In this document: positions 33,385 through 41,914 of the stretch, one piece after another | Layout of the letters: each line of letters starts with the position of its first letter | How positions within the stretch are numbered: the first letter of the stretch is position 1 | Source: HGM11368 sp051883395 | Lineage (GTDB): Bacteria; Bacillota; Clostridia; Christensenellales; UBA3700 | Length of the DNA: 64,000 nucleotides | Direction: 5' to 3' | NCBI GenBank assembly: GCA_051883395.1 | Contig: JBJETQ010000022.1 | Coordinates: forward strand, 1-64,000 | Notes under the pieces: generated by a model | What the model was told of the DNA's origin: nothing | The model's input: the letters and a program-made list of their open reading frames with translations, nothing else | Databases searched by the model: none | Made by a program: the position numbers and the translations under genes

Positions 33385-34887
33385 ATGGAAGAAAAGTTGA
33401 AACTATACTTTGACGGTATGATTGTCAAAAAATCATCTATTCAGGGAGTTTTTTCTACTTTGAGCTTACCTGCGTTTATTAGAGACTGGTTTATAAAGAG
33501 ATATAGCGATAAAAACGGAGATATTAGCGTTGATTTTGTTACGGAAAAGATAAAGGATATTATTCCAAGAAAAAATGAGTGGAATGCAATTCTTGACAAA
33601 ATAATGACCGGTGAAAAGGCCAAATTTATGGCAAAAATCAACGTTTCATTTGACATAAAAACAGGGCGAGTAAATTTTGCGCTGCCAGACTTTGGTGTAA
33701 CAACCGATCAAACTTATATCAGCGCCACAGTATGGGAGACTTGCAAGAAGAGCCTGTTGCGTACTGATGGCGATATTTGGGGAATAATAGAATTGGGATA
33801 TGGTACGGTCCAAGTCAGCGCAAAAAAAGAGGAAGGAAGGATATTGCTGACTTCATTCAAAGACTTTTTGCCATATAGTATTGATATAAATTATTATAGA
33901 AACGCAAGAAAATATTTTGACTTGGATGAATGGATTGACTTGTTGCTTATGGCGATAGATTACAATCCGTCGGGCTATAACAGTCATGAAGAAAAAATTA
34001 TGATGTTGACCAGGCTTTTGCCGTTTGTAGAAAAGCGTCTTAATCTGATTGAACTTGCGCCAAAAGGTACTGGTAAGAGCTACGTCTTTTCCCAGATCAG
34101 TAAGAGAGGCTGGCTTTCCAGCGGTGGCGTAATGACGAGAGCAAAGTTACTATACGATATGAAAAGCAAACAGGAAGGTTTGGTAGCTAATTATGATTAT
34201 GTTGCTCTAGATGAAGTCGGAACAATCAAATTTCCTGATGAGGCAGAAATGCAAGGGGCAATGAAAGGATACCTTGAAAGCGGCTCTTACACGGTTGGTG
34301 TAAAAGCAGGCAATGGTGACGCAGGAATTGTTCTTTTGGGCAATATTAAGTCAGAAATGATGAACGTCAACGTAAATATGTTTGAAAATTTGCCGGCAAT
34401 ATTTGGTGATTCTGCATTGATAGATCGCTTCCACGGTTTTATTGAAGGCTGGAAAATTCCGAGAATGAACGAGAATATGAAGGCCGACGGTTGGGCACTA
34501 AATACGGAATATTTTGCAGAAATATTGCATGCATTCAGAGATGACGTTGTATCAAAAACATTGGTTGAAAATGTGCTAATCGTTCCAAAAGATGCAGACA
34601 CCAGAGATACTACTGCCGTCAAGAAGATTATGACTGCCTTTACTAAGTTATTGTTCCCGCATTGGCAAAAGCCTCAGGACGTAGATTTTGAAAAGATGCA
34701 AAAATATTGTCTTGACCCTGCAATGAAGATGAGAAATATTATCAAAAAGCAGTTGGCAATTATTGATGTTGAATATAGAAACAAACCAATGGCAGATTAT
34801 AGATTGATCGGGTATAATCAAACTCCGCCTGATGATCCAAGCGACAAAGATAGTTTAAGCATCGAACAAGCATGTATAAATGAGTGA
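33385..34887 (+). CDS. BrxL-like AAA+ ATPase without Lon protease domain
   Basis: 500 residues. The core matches BrxL of BREX phage defence: L-I-E-L-A-P-K-G-T-G-K-S-Y-V-F (Walker A 225-232), then S-S-G-G-V-M-T-R-A-K-L-L-Y-D-M, Walker B V-A-L-D-E-V (273-278), K-G-Y-L-E-S-G-S, sensor L-G-N (318-320) and D-R-F-H-G-F-I-E-G-W with the Arg finger R348. BrxL hexamers resemble MCM helicases and bind DNA. BREX BrxL continues into a Lon-like protease domain; this protein stops soon after the ATPase part. No other BREX gene (pglX, brxC, pglZ) is present. Starts 1 base after the Vps4-like gene, so the two ATPases are made together. Confidence 0.78.
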   Translation: MEEKLKLYFDGMIVKKSSIQGVFSTLSLPAFIRDWFIKRYSDKNGDISVDFVTEKIKDIIPRKNEWNAILDKIMTGEKAKFMAKINVSFDIKTGRVNFALPDFGVTTDQTYISATVWETCKKSLLRTDGDIWGIIELGYGTVQVSAKKEEGRILLTSFKDFLPYSIDINYYRNARKYFDLDEWIDLLLMAIDYNPSGYNSHEEKIMMLTRLLPFVEKRLNLIELAPKGTGKSYVFSQISKRGWLSSGGVMTRAKLLYDMKSKQEGLVANYDYVALDEVGTIKFPDEAEMQGAMKGYLESGSYTVGVKAGNGDAGIVLLGNIKSEMMNVNVNMFENLPAIFGDSALIDRFHGFIEGWKIPRMNENMKADGWALNTEYFAEILHAFRDDVVSKTLVENVLIVPKDADTRDTTAVKKIMTAFTKLLFPHWQKPQDVDFEKMQKYCLDPAMKMRNIIKKQLAIIDVEYRNKPMADYRLIGYNQTPPDDPSDKDSLSIEQACINE

Positions 34888-34904
34888 GTAAACAGGAGCG
34901 TCAA

Positions 34905-37124
34905 ATGAGTATAAAAATAAAAAGAAGAGTGGCAATATTTGGCATAATCGCATTACTGTTGGCAGTATTATGCGTAGGCGTTGCTTGCGATTCAAACGAA
35001 TTCGAAAGAGATATTTTGCCTGAAAATAATAGCACTGGTGTTGAGGAAGAAAATAAAGTGCTAGAAGATGAATTGGAAAATTTGGCAATGCATCTTGATA
35101 TGTCTTTAGGACTATTCAGAGTTCTTAAAGAGAACAATAGTATCCAATATTATACAGCAGTATTTATAGACAATCAAGGCGGTTTTGTTGTGCCAAAAGA
35201 AGCAATAGAAAATTCTATTAGCGCTGAATTAAAAACTCAAAACAGAATTTATGAAAATAATAAAATTCATGTAATCAAAAACAATGAACAAAGTAATTTT
35301 GCCGTACTCAGTGTTGACGACATTGTTACCGAGGGATTACTTACGACAAAAGAAATAAGCAATAAGGTTTATGCTGTAGGATATAACAAAACTAGCAATA
35401 ACTTTGAAAAAAAGGTAATAGAAGTTTATAATTTTGACAAGGTGATAATATCGGCTGAATCAAGCGATTTTCTTTATGGATGTGCATTAATAGATTCGTC
35501 AAGTAAAAAATTATATGGCGTATATTCTCCTGTTGAAGGAGTAGCAGCAAGTGCTGAAATTTTGATGGCTGAGCCAATTGAGGATCAGTTGAGCGGGACT
35601 AACATATATTGGAGTTTGGCAGAGTATAATCGTTCCAAATATCCATGCAATGTGTCAATATATGACGGTGAGTCGTTAGTATATTCTTTCAGTAGCGGCG
35701 TGGTTTTTGGCACGGCTGTGGGAGATATCTTGGCACAAACACGACATGTACTTAATAATCCGGGTCATGCGCTTGTAGGTTTTTATGACGACGATAACAA
35801 TCATTACACTGACGTCTCCGACGATATAAGAGACGACGTGAATTTGCATACTATGTGGGTAGAGATTGACGTGCTAGAAGAGAACGTAAGGGGAACGGTG
35901 AATTTTGACGAAAGTAAAACCCATTATTTTGATACAGGTATCAGTGTCGTTGCAACAAACGCCCCAGGTTACGTTTTTGCAGGCTGGTATAACGGAATCT
36001 ACTTGCTAGATTCGGCATTGAGTGCAAAGTTACCTGTACCACAATATAACGCCACCTTTAATGCTAAATGGGTGCAATTTAGCTATGAAACCAATAATGA
36101 TGCAGCAGGAAACGTTGAGGCTACAAGTTCTTATAACAGTATAGGTGATAGCGTTGTGCTGAGAGCCATAGAAACTGATGAGACATATACTTGGTTGGGC
36201 TGGTATAAGGGCGGCGAAAAGGTTTCTGATTCGTATATATATACTATGACGATCGGAGAAGAAGATGCTCTTTACACGGCAACTTGGGAGAGCTATACGT
36301 TGAATTTGTCGGCGGATGTGATTGGCAATAGCATTACGGTTAATTTTGACATCAACGATGAACAGGTCAGTGCAACGATGCCTTCTTCGCAGACGATATA
36401 TACAGGTGAAAGTATATATTACGTCAAACCTACCGATATAGTTGGCAGATACCTGTTTGCAGGATGGTATAGTACGGCAGATTGCACAGGAGAACCGTTT
36501 GATTTTACCGCCGAGTTGAATAGCGACGTTACGCTCTATGCAAAATGGTGTGCATATAATGTCGATACTAGCAGCAATACATATTATTCAAGGCAAGTGG
36601 GCGAAACGGGAAACATATATGGTTATAGTAAAAATAGCAGTAGCGGAAACTACATAGCATTTGTTCCGTTGGTGAGTCAAAGCATAACTATTTATTCTTC
36701 GGGCAGTTGGGATACGTACGGCTATCTGTATAGCAGTAATATGAGCTTGCTCAGTTATAACGATGACGGTGGCATAAATAATAATTTTAGTATTACATAT
36801 AGCGTGAAAGCAGGACAATTATATTATATCAAAGCGTGCGGGTATTCGTCATCAGGTACTATGGGCTTAACGATAACGGGTACTGCAACTCCTGCTGACG
36901 GAGGTAATGTAGTCGGTTTCAGCGGACCTTATTCCGGAAGAATTAAGGCAGGAACTGTATTCAATTTTAGAACCCATGCAACTAGCGGCGCCGGCGCTTA
37001 TGTTTTCAATGGCTGGTATGTCAACGGAATCTTGCAAGATGCAGACTACGATGAATTTGAATTTGTAATGCCTTATCAAGATGCAAATATAGAAGTAAAA
37101 TATAGAACCATGTCGATTTACTGA
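34905..37124 (+). CDS. lipoprotein with inactive trypsin-like domain and InlB-type repeats
   Basis: 739 residues from the ATG at 34905 (CAGGAG upstream). Lipoprotein signal with lipobox G-V-A-C (C28). Residues about 65-210 follow the layout of a DegP/trypsin-like domain (F-I-D-N-Q-G-G-F-V-V-P, then N-F-A-V-L-S-V, then K-V-Y-A-V-G-Y, then G-C-A-L-I-D), but the His (N-H in active forms) and the G-x-S-G-G Ser are absent, so it is not a protease. Then three to four InlB/Listeria-Bacteroides repeats (G-W-Y...A-K-W) around a pre-peptidase C-terminal-like domain (about 560-660). It is anchored outside the membrane and ends the operon; a binding or sensing role is likely. Short-spaced arms at 37119-37145 form a hairpin without a T-run. 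Confidence 0.75.
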   Translation: MSIKIKRRVAIFGIIALLLAVLCVGVACDSNEFERDILPENNSTGVEEENKVLEDELENLAMHLDMSLGLFRVLKENNSIQYYTAVFIDNQGGFVVPKEAIENSISAELKTQNRIYENNKIHVIKNNEQSNFAVLSVDDIVTEGLLTTKEISNKVYAVGYNKTSNNFEKKVIEVYNFDKVIISAESSDFLYGCALIDSSSKKLYGVYSPVEGVAASAEILMAEPIEDQLSGTNIYWSLAEYNRSKYPCNVSIYDGESLVYSFSSGVVFGTAVGDILAQTRHVLNNPGHALVGFYDDDNNHYTDVSDDIRDDVNLHTMWVEIDVLEENVRGTVNFDESKTHYFDTGISVVATNAPGYVFAGWYNGIYLLDSALSAKLPVPQYNATFNAKWVQFSYETNNDAAGNVEATSSYNSIGDSVVLRAIETDETYTWLGWYKGGEKVSDSYIYTMTIGEEDALYTATWESYTLNLSADVIGNSITVNFDINDEQVSATMPSSQTIYTGESIYYVKPTDIVGRYLFAGWYSTADCTGEPFDFTAELNSDVTLYAKWCAYNVDTSSNTYYSRQVGETGNIYGYSKNSSSGNYIAFVPLVSQSITIYSSGSWDTYGYLYSSNMSLLSYNDDGGINNNFSITYSVKAGQLYYIKACGYSSSGTMGLTITGTATPADGGNVVGFSGPYSGRIKAGTVFNFRTHATSGAGAYVFNGWYVNGILQDADYDEFEFVMPYQDANIEVKYRTMSIY

Positions 37125-37237
37125 TAGATATTTATTAAGTTATCAGTATATGTAAATAAGTAAATTGGGGGACTTGCCTGAGATTGTGGTATTGTACTGT
37201 ACTTTAATAGGAGAGATATCATTGCAGTTAGCAAAGC
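37125..37237. other. non-coding gap after the accessory operon
   Basis: AT-rich; a possible ACTGATA/TATCAGT hairpin near its start lacks a T-run. Nothing else seen. Confidence 0.3.
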
Positions 37238-37478
37238 TTATAGTATAAAAACAGCGTTCCATTTAGCTGTAAGGACGGCGTTGTCGTTGGTTATTGACCA
37301 ACCTTTTAACATTTTGCCATTGCTATTGGTAATTTGCGTATTGCCTATATACCAACCGTCAAAAGTATAGTGAGACCTTGTAGGTACTACCAACGTCTTG
37401 GTCAAATTATATTGTATAGTCCCCAAAGCGTCTCCGCCGTTGACGGCATAACTTATATTATAAGAATTAAGTTGGTGT
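37238..37478 (-). pseudogene. remnant of an InlB-repeat surface protein, antisense
   Basis: On the minus strand this reads as the last repeat of a surface protein: G-G-D-A-L-G-T-I-Q-Y-N, then H-Y-T-F-D-G-W-Y-I-G-N, then N-A-V-L-T-A-K-W and a stop at 37238-37240. Sequence similar to the repeats of the adjacent lipoprotein but not identical. The open frame continues to about 37520 without start codon, signal peptide or ribosome site and runs into the promoter of the next plus-strand gene. It is therefore the 3' end of a broken gene, presumably cut off by a rearrangement at this edge of the accessory operon. Confidence 0.6.
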
Positions 37479-37506
37479 TGAAAATGCGTATAAGATATGA
37501 TATAAT
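37479..37506 (+). promoter_or_regulatory. promoter of the rubrerythrin fusion gene
   Basis: TTGAAA at about 37479-37484 and perfect TATAAT at 37501-37506, spacer about 16 bases, 30 bases before the ATG. Confidence 0.6.
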
Positions 37507-37535
37507 ATTATAAAACCAAATTAAGGAGAAATTAT

Positions 37536-38711
37536 ATGAATAACAAGGCAATGTATAAATTGAGTTACGGACTGTTTGTCCTTACGGCAAAAGAAGGAGA
37601 TAAGGACAACGGTTGTATCATCAACACGGCTATGCAGGCGGCGTCCGTACCCAATCAGGTAAGTATTTGCGTCAACAAAGCCAACTATACTCACGATATG
37701 ATTGTCAATACGGGAGTGTTTACTGTGTCCGTCATCAGTCAAAAGGCTAAATTCGAATTATTCAAGCGTTTCGGCTTCCAATCGGGCAGGACAGTTGACA
37801 AATTCGACGGCTTTGACAAGTGCGTCAGGGGTAGCAACGGCTTGTTGTATATCAACGAAGGAACCAATGCTTACATATCGGTCAAGGTTGACAAAACCGT
37901 AGATTTGGGTTCTCACACTATGTTTATCGGTGAAATTACCGATATGGAAGTGCTTGACGACAGTTCGTCTGCAACTTACGAGTATTATCTCAACAATATC
38001 AAGCCAAAGCCACAACCTGTCGGCGTAGCAGAGAACGGACAAACGGTATGGCGTTGTTCGATATGCGGATATGAATACGTAGGAGAAGAATTGCCTGCGG
38101 ACTTTGTCTGCCCTATATGCAAACACCCTGCGTCTGACTTTGAAAAGATTGTAAAAGCCAAAGAAACCGCTTCTACCAACAAATATGCAGGCACTAAGAC
38201 GGAGAAAAATCTGCACGAAGCCTTTTCGGGAGAGTCGCAGGCGAGAAACAAATACACGTTTTTTGCTTCGGTTGCTCAAAGAAACGGTTATGAACAGATT
38301 GCCGCTCTGTTCCTGAAAACAGCGGAAAACGAAAGAGAACACGCAAAACTGTGGTTCAACGAACTTGGCGGAATAGGCGATACCGCACAAAATCTCGAAA
38401 GTGCGGCTGACGGTGAAAACTACGAATGGACGGATATGTACGACGGCTTTGCAAAAACGGCAGATGAAGAAGGATTTACAGAACTTGCCGAAAAGTTCCG
38501 TAAAGTGGGAGCAATAGAGAAACGCCACGAGGAGCGCTATCGTGCGTTGCTCAAAAACGTGGAAACACGTGAAGTTTTTGCCAAGAGCGACGTCAAGGTA
38601 TGGGAATGTCGTAACTGCGGACACGTTGTCGTAGGCACAAAAGCACCTGACGTTTGTGAAGTATGTTTCTATCCGCAAGCATATTTTGAAGTGAGTGAAG
38701 AAAATTATTAA
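37536..38711 (+). CDS. flavin reductase-rubredoxin-rubrerythrin fusion
   Basis: 391 residues in four parts. 1-160: flavin reductase-like FMN domain (as in Moorella high-molecular-weight rubredoxin, Hrb). 170-210: rubredoxin (C-S-I-C-G-Y and C-P-I-C). 215-345: rubrerythrin four-helix diiron domain with E-S-Q-A-R-N, E-R-E-H-A-K and E-K-R-H-E-E-R-Y. 355-391: second rubredoxin (C-R-N-C-G and C-E-V-C). One polypeptide thus carries an NAD(P)H-side flavin entry, an electron shuttle and a peroxide reductase. Expected to remove hydrogen peroxide (and feed the flavodiiron protein encoded at 61099). AAGGAG at 37523-37528 supports the start. Confidence 0.88.
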   Translation: MNNKAMYKLSYGLFVLTAKEGDKDNGCIINTAMQAASVPNQVSICVNKANYTHDMIVNTGVFTVSVISQKAKFELFKRFGFQSGRTVDKFDGFDKCVRGSNGLLYINEGTNAYISVKVDKTVDLGSHTMFIGEITDMEVLDDSSSATYEYYLNNIKPKPQPVGVAENGQTVWRCSICGYEYVGEELPADFVCPICKHPASDFEKIVKAKETASTNKYAGTKTEKNLHEAFSGESQARNKYTFFASVAQRNGYEQIAALFLKTAENEREHAKLWFNELGGIGDTAQNLESAADGENYEWTDMYDGFAKTADEEGFTELAEKFRKVGAIEKRHEERYRALLKNVETREVFAKSDVKVWECRNCGHVVVGTKAPDVCEVCFYPQAYFEVSEENY

Positions 38712-38804
38712 AAAGCAATCAATTGATTTTTGATTATCGACAACTATCAGGGCGCTGCGAAGGTTATACAACTAAGTGGCGCTTTGATTTTTAAAAGGTG
38801 AAAA

Positions 38805-39101
38805 ATGGCAAGCAGTAAAGAATTCAGAGATTACGTATTGGAACAGATGGAAGGGCTGGAAGTTACAAGCAGACCTATGATGGGCGAGTATATTTTGTAT
38901 AAAGACGGCATTTATTTTGGCGGAGTGTTCGACGATAGACTATTGGTAAAAACCGTCAGGGAGAATGAGAAATACGGAATGGAAAGGCAACTGCCTTATG
39001 ACGGAGCAAAACCGATGTATATGGTTGACGACCTGGACGACAGACAAAAACTGGCGCAAATCGTCCAAGATACTTGCAGCGGGTTGAAGCAAAAAAGCTA
39101 A
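38805..39101 (+). CDS. TfoX/Sxy N-terminal-domain protein
   Basis: 98 residues, matching the single-domain TfoX_N family: S-R-P-M-M-G-E-Y (residues 22-29), Y-K-D-G-I-Y-F-G, and D-D-R-L-L-V-K. In Gamma-proteobacteria a two-domain TfoX controls competence; short Clostridial versions have no known role. AAAGGTG 6 bases before the ATG. Closed by a terminator shared with the convergent VWA gene. Confidence 0.8.
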   Translation: MASSKEFRDYVLEQMEGLEVTSRPMMGEYILYKDGIYFGGVFDDRLLVKTVRENEKYGMERQLPYDGAKPMYMVDDLDDRQKLAQIVQDTCSGLKQKS

Positions 39102-39133
39102 ACTCAAAATGACAGTCAAACAAAATAAAAGTT

Positions 39134-39160
39134 ACGGCGAGCAAACAAGCTCGCCGTTTT
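39134..39160. terminator. terminator between TfoX-like and VWA genes
   Basis: ACGGCGAGC (39134-39142), loop AAACAA, GCTCGCCG(T) (39149-39157), T-run to 39160; A-run upstream makes it possibly bidirectional. Confidence 0.8.
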
Positions 39161-39187
39161 CAAATGTTGTAAAAAGGCGGTGATAGA

Positions 39188-40561
39188 TTATTCTACCTGA
39201 TCGCAACAGTCAAAGTCGTTGTCGATATAGTGTGCGATAAATCTTGCTCTGAAACGGCGTGTATTGCATATTCCGTCAGGAGTACCGCTAACGTCAAGTT
39301 CTTCGGGTAGAACGAACTTGATACAACGCACTTTGATATCGGTACAGCTTTCTTTGGTGTGTGCAGGCACGACAAAAGTTTTGAGTCCACGCTTGTACTC
39401 TAAGTCGTTTTCGTCGAGTTCCGTTACTATTGCGGCGAGAGCAACACGTTTGTTTGGACATACCTTACGCAAAGTTACGTCGAGCTGCAAGACTCTGCCC
39501 ATAGATTCCATCATAAGGTCGCCTGCGTCTATCTCCACGCTGTCGTTGCAACCGCCGATAGATACTTCTACCGGCAAAGGGCAATCTTCGGGAGTTACTA
39601 CGACGTCGCAGTCAACGACGATGGATGGCGACGGAAATACAACTACGTTGCCTTCGTCGTCGGTATATTCTATCGAAGCGTCAACTTCTGTTTCGCCTTC
39701 ACATTCTCCAAGATGTTGTAGAGTAAAGGTAAAACTTGCGCCTTCGCTTTCGGTTTTTCCGAGCTCGTCAATCTTCCATTGTACCGTCGTGTCGTTGAGC
39801 ATAAGTGCGCTGCCCTTGGTAGGAGAAGACACGCCTACCACTTTGAAACAGTCTGAGACAATGTCTTTGACAACGATGTCGGTTGCGCCGGGCTTAGAGA
39901 TATTTTTTGCCAAATCTTCAAAGATGTCTTCGAGCTGACTGTCGTCGGGTGCTATTGCCACGTAGGCGGAGCTTGGCTGCGACGCCCACATTTTGAGAGC
40001 AGCTTCGTCTATGCCGCCGTCGCCTTCAAGACCTATGGCGTATATGATAACGCCTTGCGCTTTTGCCTGAGCGGCAACTACTGCCGGCATGCTGCCTACC
40101 GTCGTTACGCCGTCGGTAAACATGACCATAACTTTGGCATTGGTTGACGACATGTCAAACAGGTCGAGAGCTTTGGTAAAGGCGTCGGCATGATTGGTAC
40201 TGCCGCCTGACGTCAGGGCGTCCACCGCCGCATTGAGAGTGGCTACCGAAGTAATCAGCCCCGTATCCTGTGTGGCTGTGGTGGCAAAACTTACTATGCC
40301 TATATGACTGCCACCGCCGATATTGCCGTCCTGGCTACTGTCGGTGGACTGGTCAATGATTTCGATAAATTTTTTTGCTCCGAGTTTGAGATTGGCAAGC
40401 GGACTGCCTTCCATACTGCCGGAGCGGTCTAATATAAGCACGATGTCGGTCGGATTGGATACGATATCGGGCTGAGCGGACAACGAAAGAGTTACGTCAA
40501 ACGTGTCCTTGCAATTGATTTGTTTCTTAGAAATGGTTTTATTTGATGACGTTATTCCCAT
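39188..40561 (-). CDS. VWA-domain protein
   Basis: 457 residues from the ATG whose first base is 40561 (AAGGAGG just upstream on the minus strand; the frame is open further but unsupported). A von Willebrand factor A domain (about 40-235) has a full metal site: D-R-S-G-S-M, then a Thr/Ser loop (S-G-G-S-T-N), then F-T-D-G-V-T. A beta-rich domain with D-I-V-V-K-D-I and many acidic residues follows, then a Cys-containing C-terminal part (C-P-L-P, C-N-D-S, ending D-C-C-D-Q). No signal peptide, so it is probably cytoplasmic, though non-classical export or a spore location is possible given the terminal Cys cluster. Single gene between two terminators. Function unknown. Confidence 0.82.
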   Translation of the reverse strand: MGITSSNKTISKKQINCKDTFDVTLSLSAQPDIVSNPTDIVLILDRSGSMEGSPLANLKLGAKKFIEIIDQSTDSSQDGNIGGGSHIGIVSFATTATQDTGLITSVATLNAAVDALTSGGSTNHADAFTKALDLFDMSSTNAKVMVMFTDGVTTVGSMPAVVAAQAKAQGVIIYAIGLEGDGGIDEAALKMWASQPSSAYVAIAPDDSQLEDIFEDLAKNISKPGATDIVVKDIVSDCFKVVGVSSPTKGSALMLNDTTVQWKIDELGKTESEGASFTFTLQHLGECEGETEVDASIEYTDDEGNVVVFPSPSIVVDCDVVVTPEDCPLPVEVSIGGCNDSVEIDAGDLMMESMGRVLQLDVTLRKVCPNKRVALAAIVTELDENDLEYKRGLKTFVVPAHTKESCTDIKVRCIKFVLPEELDVSGTPDGICNTRRFRARFIAHYIDNDFDCCDQVE

Positions 40562-40729
40562 ATATTTTCCTCCTTCCCCACGACATAATATGATACATTT
40601 TGTCGTCGGGTGAAAGGCGTGTTTCGGACAAGTTTGTTTCAAACAAAGCCTGTCCGTTTGCCGTTTTGGTTGCGACGCTTACAAAATACTTACAAAACTT
40701 TATCGATACGTTTACCAAACGGCGGCGAT

Positions 40730-40758
40730 TTGATAACAAACGCCACGTATAATATAAT
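40730..40758 (+). promoter_or_regulatory. promoter of the small membrane protein gene
   Basis: TTGATA (40730-40735), 17 bases, TATAAT (40753-40758). Confidence 0.65.
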
Positions 40759-40783
40759 CACAAAGGTCAAAAGGAGAAATAAA

Positions 40784-41122
40784 ATGGAAAATCAAAAACA
40801 AATAGAAGCAATAAGAAATCAATACGTAAAAAAAGAGATAAGCGAGCTTGACAAACTCAAAGCTCTCGACAAGAAGGCAAAAAGACCTGCAACGATAGTT
40901 GCTTACGTTATAGGCGTCATCGCAACTCTGTTGTTGGGCGTTGGCATGTGCCTTGCCATGAAGGTTATAGGCGACCTTATGCCATTGGGCATAGTTATCG
41001 GAGTGATAGGCATCGTTTTTATTGGTGTCAATCATCTCATTTACAACAAAGTCCTTGAAAGCGGCAAAAAGAAATATGCCGAACAAATAATCGAAAAAAG
41101 CAACGAATTGCTCAATAAATAA
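40784..41122 (+). CDS. small membrane protein, unknown function
   Basis: 112 residues from the ATG at 40784 (AAGGAG at 40771-40776). A charged helical N-terminus (about 1-38, K/E-rich), two membrane helices (about 40-62 and 65-87) with many Gly, and a charged helical tail. No family recognised; this shape is typical of DUF-class two-helix inner-membrane proteins. It has its own promoter and terminator. Confidence 0.7.
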   Translation: MENQKQIEAIRNQYVKKEISELDKLKALDKKAKRPATIVAYVIGVIATLLLGVGMCLAMKVIGDLMPLGIVIGVIGIVFIGVNHLIYNKVLESGKKKYAEQIIEKSNELLNK

Positions 41123-41147
41123 TACACTCCTAAATCGATTGTTTGGT

Positions 41148-41184
41148 AAAGGACAAGGCTCTCAATGGGCCTTGTCCTTTTTTT
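41148..41184 (+). terminator. terminator after the small membrane protein
   Basis: AAAGGACAAGG (41148-41158) pairs with CCTTGTCCTTT (41170-41180), continuing into a T-run. Confidence 0.9.
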
Positions 41185-41293
41185 GTCGTTTTCAAAAGTG
41201 TGCAAAATTCGTCTTAAAACGGCTTTTCGTAACGCTAAATTTTAAAGATATTGTAAAATCGGGTTGAAAAAGGGCGATTTTGAAAATTCGCCG

Positions 41294-41322
41294 TTGACTT
41301 GCACAAAAAAGTATTGTAAAAT
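41294..41322 (+). promoter_or_regulatory. promoter of the ATP synthase operon
   Basis: TTGACT (41294-41299), 17 bases, TAAAAT (41317-41322); about 43 bases of leader before atpI. Confidence 0.7.
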
Positions 41323-41371
41323 ATTACTTGATTATATCGGTACAATAGTGGCGAAATAATATAGGAAAAAT

Positions 41372-41914
41372 ATGAAACTTAGCAAAACAATATACAAAGA
41401 AACGGCTTATATCGCTATCTGGACAATTATTTTCAGCGTGTTGATGAATGCGGTTTTTTTGATTGTAAGAAAGTGGAATTTGACGGTATTGTGGGGCAAT
41501 CTTCTCAGTTTTGCGGGCGGCGTGCTCAACTTTTTTTTGTTGGGAGTAACGGTGCAAAAGGCATTGGATTATGACGAAAAAAAAGCAAAAACAGCCATGA
41601 AACTGTCGCAAAGTCTGCGACTTTTGATGTTGTTTGTGTTCGCTGTTGTGGGAGTGATTTTCGACTGTTTCAATATCATTGCGGTATTACTGCCGCTGCT
41701 TTTCCCAAGAATCGCCATAGCTATAAGACCGCTTTTTGATAAAAAAATGAACAAAGGAGGGGAGATAAGTGGAAACACTAGTGCAGACGACGGAAACGAC
41801 GGATTTGCAGAATGCGCAGGCACAGACGACGGAAACGACGGACTTGCAGAAAGCGCAGATGCAGACGGCGCAAACGCAATCTCAGTCGAAGAAGACGTCG
41901 AAGAAAACCAATGA
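41372..41914 (+). CDS. atpI: ATP synthase subunit I-like membrane protein with acidic repeat tail
   Basis: 180 residues: four membrane helices in the first 120 residues (about 12-34, 38-58, 72-94, 96-112), in the position and with the shape of AtpI, which helps assemble the c-ring. Homologues stop about where the sequence reads P-L-F-D-K-K-M-N-K-G-G; here another 50 residues follow, acidic and made of a 13-residue direct repeat (D-D-G-N-D-G-(F/L)-A-E). This tail is encoded on the same DNA as the N-terminus of AtpB in another frame (146-bp overlap). The tail may be a by-product of the overlap rather than functional. Assignment rests on gene order and topology. Confidence 0.72.
   Translation: MKLSKTIYKETAYIAIWTIIFSVLMNAVFLIVRKWNLTVLWGNLLSFAGGVLNFFLLGVTVQKALDYDEKKAKTAMKLSQSLRLLMLFVFAVVGVIFDCFNIIAVLLPLLFPRIAIAIRPLFDKKMNKGGEISGNTSADDGNDGFAECAGTDDGNDGLAESADADGANAISVEEDVEENQ

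Noticed and set aside
33385..34887. A complete BREX or other named defence system
   Set aside because: Only the BrxL-like ATPase is present; no methylase, PglZ, BrxC or nuclease is nearby.
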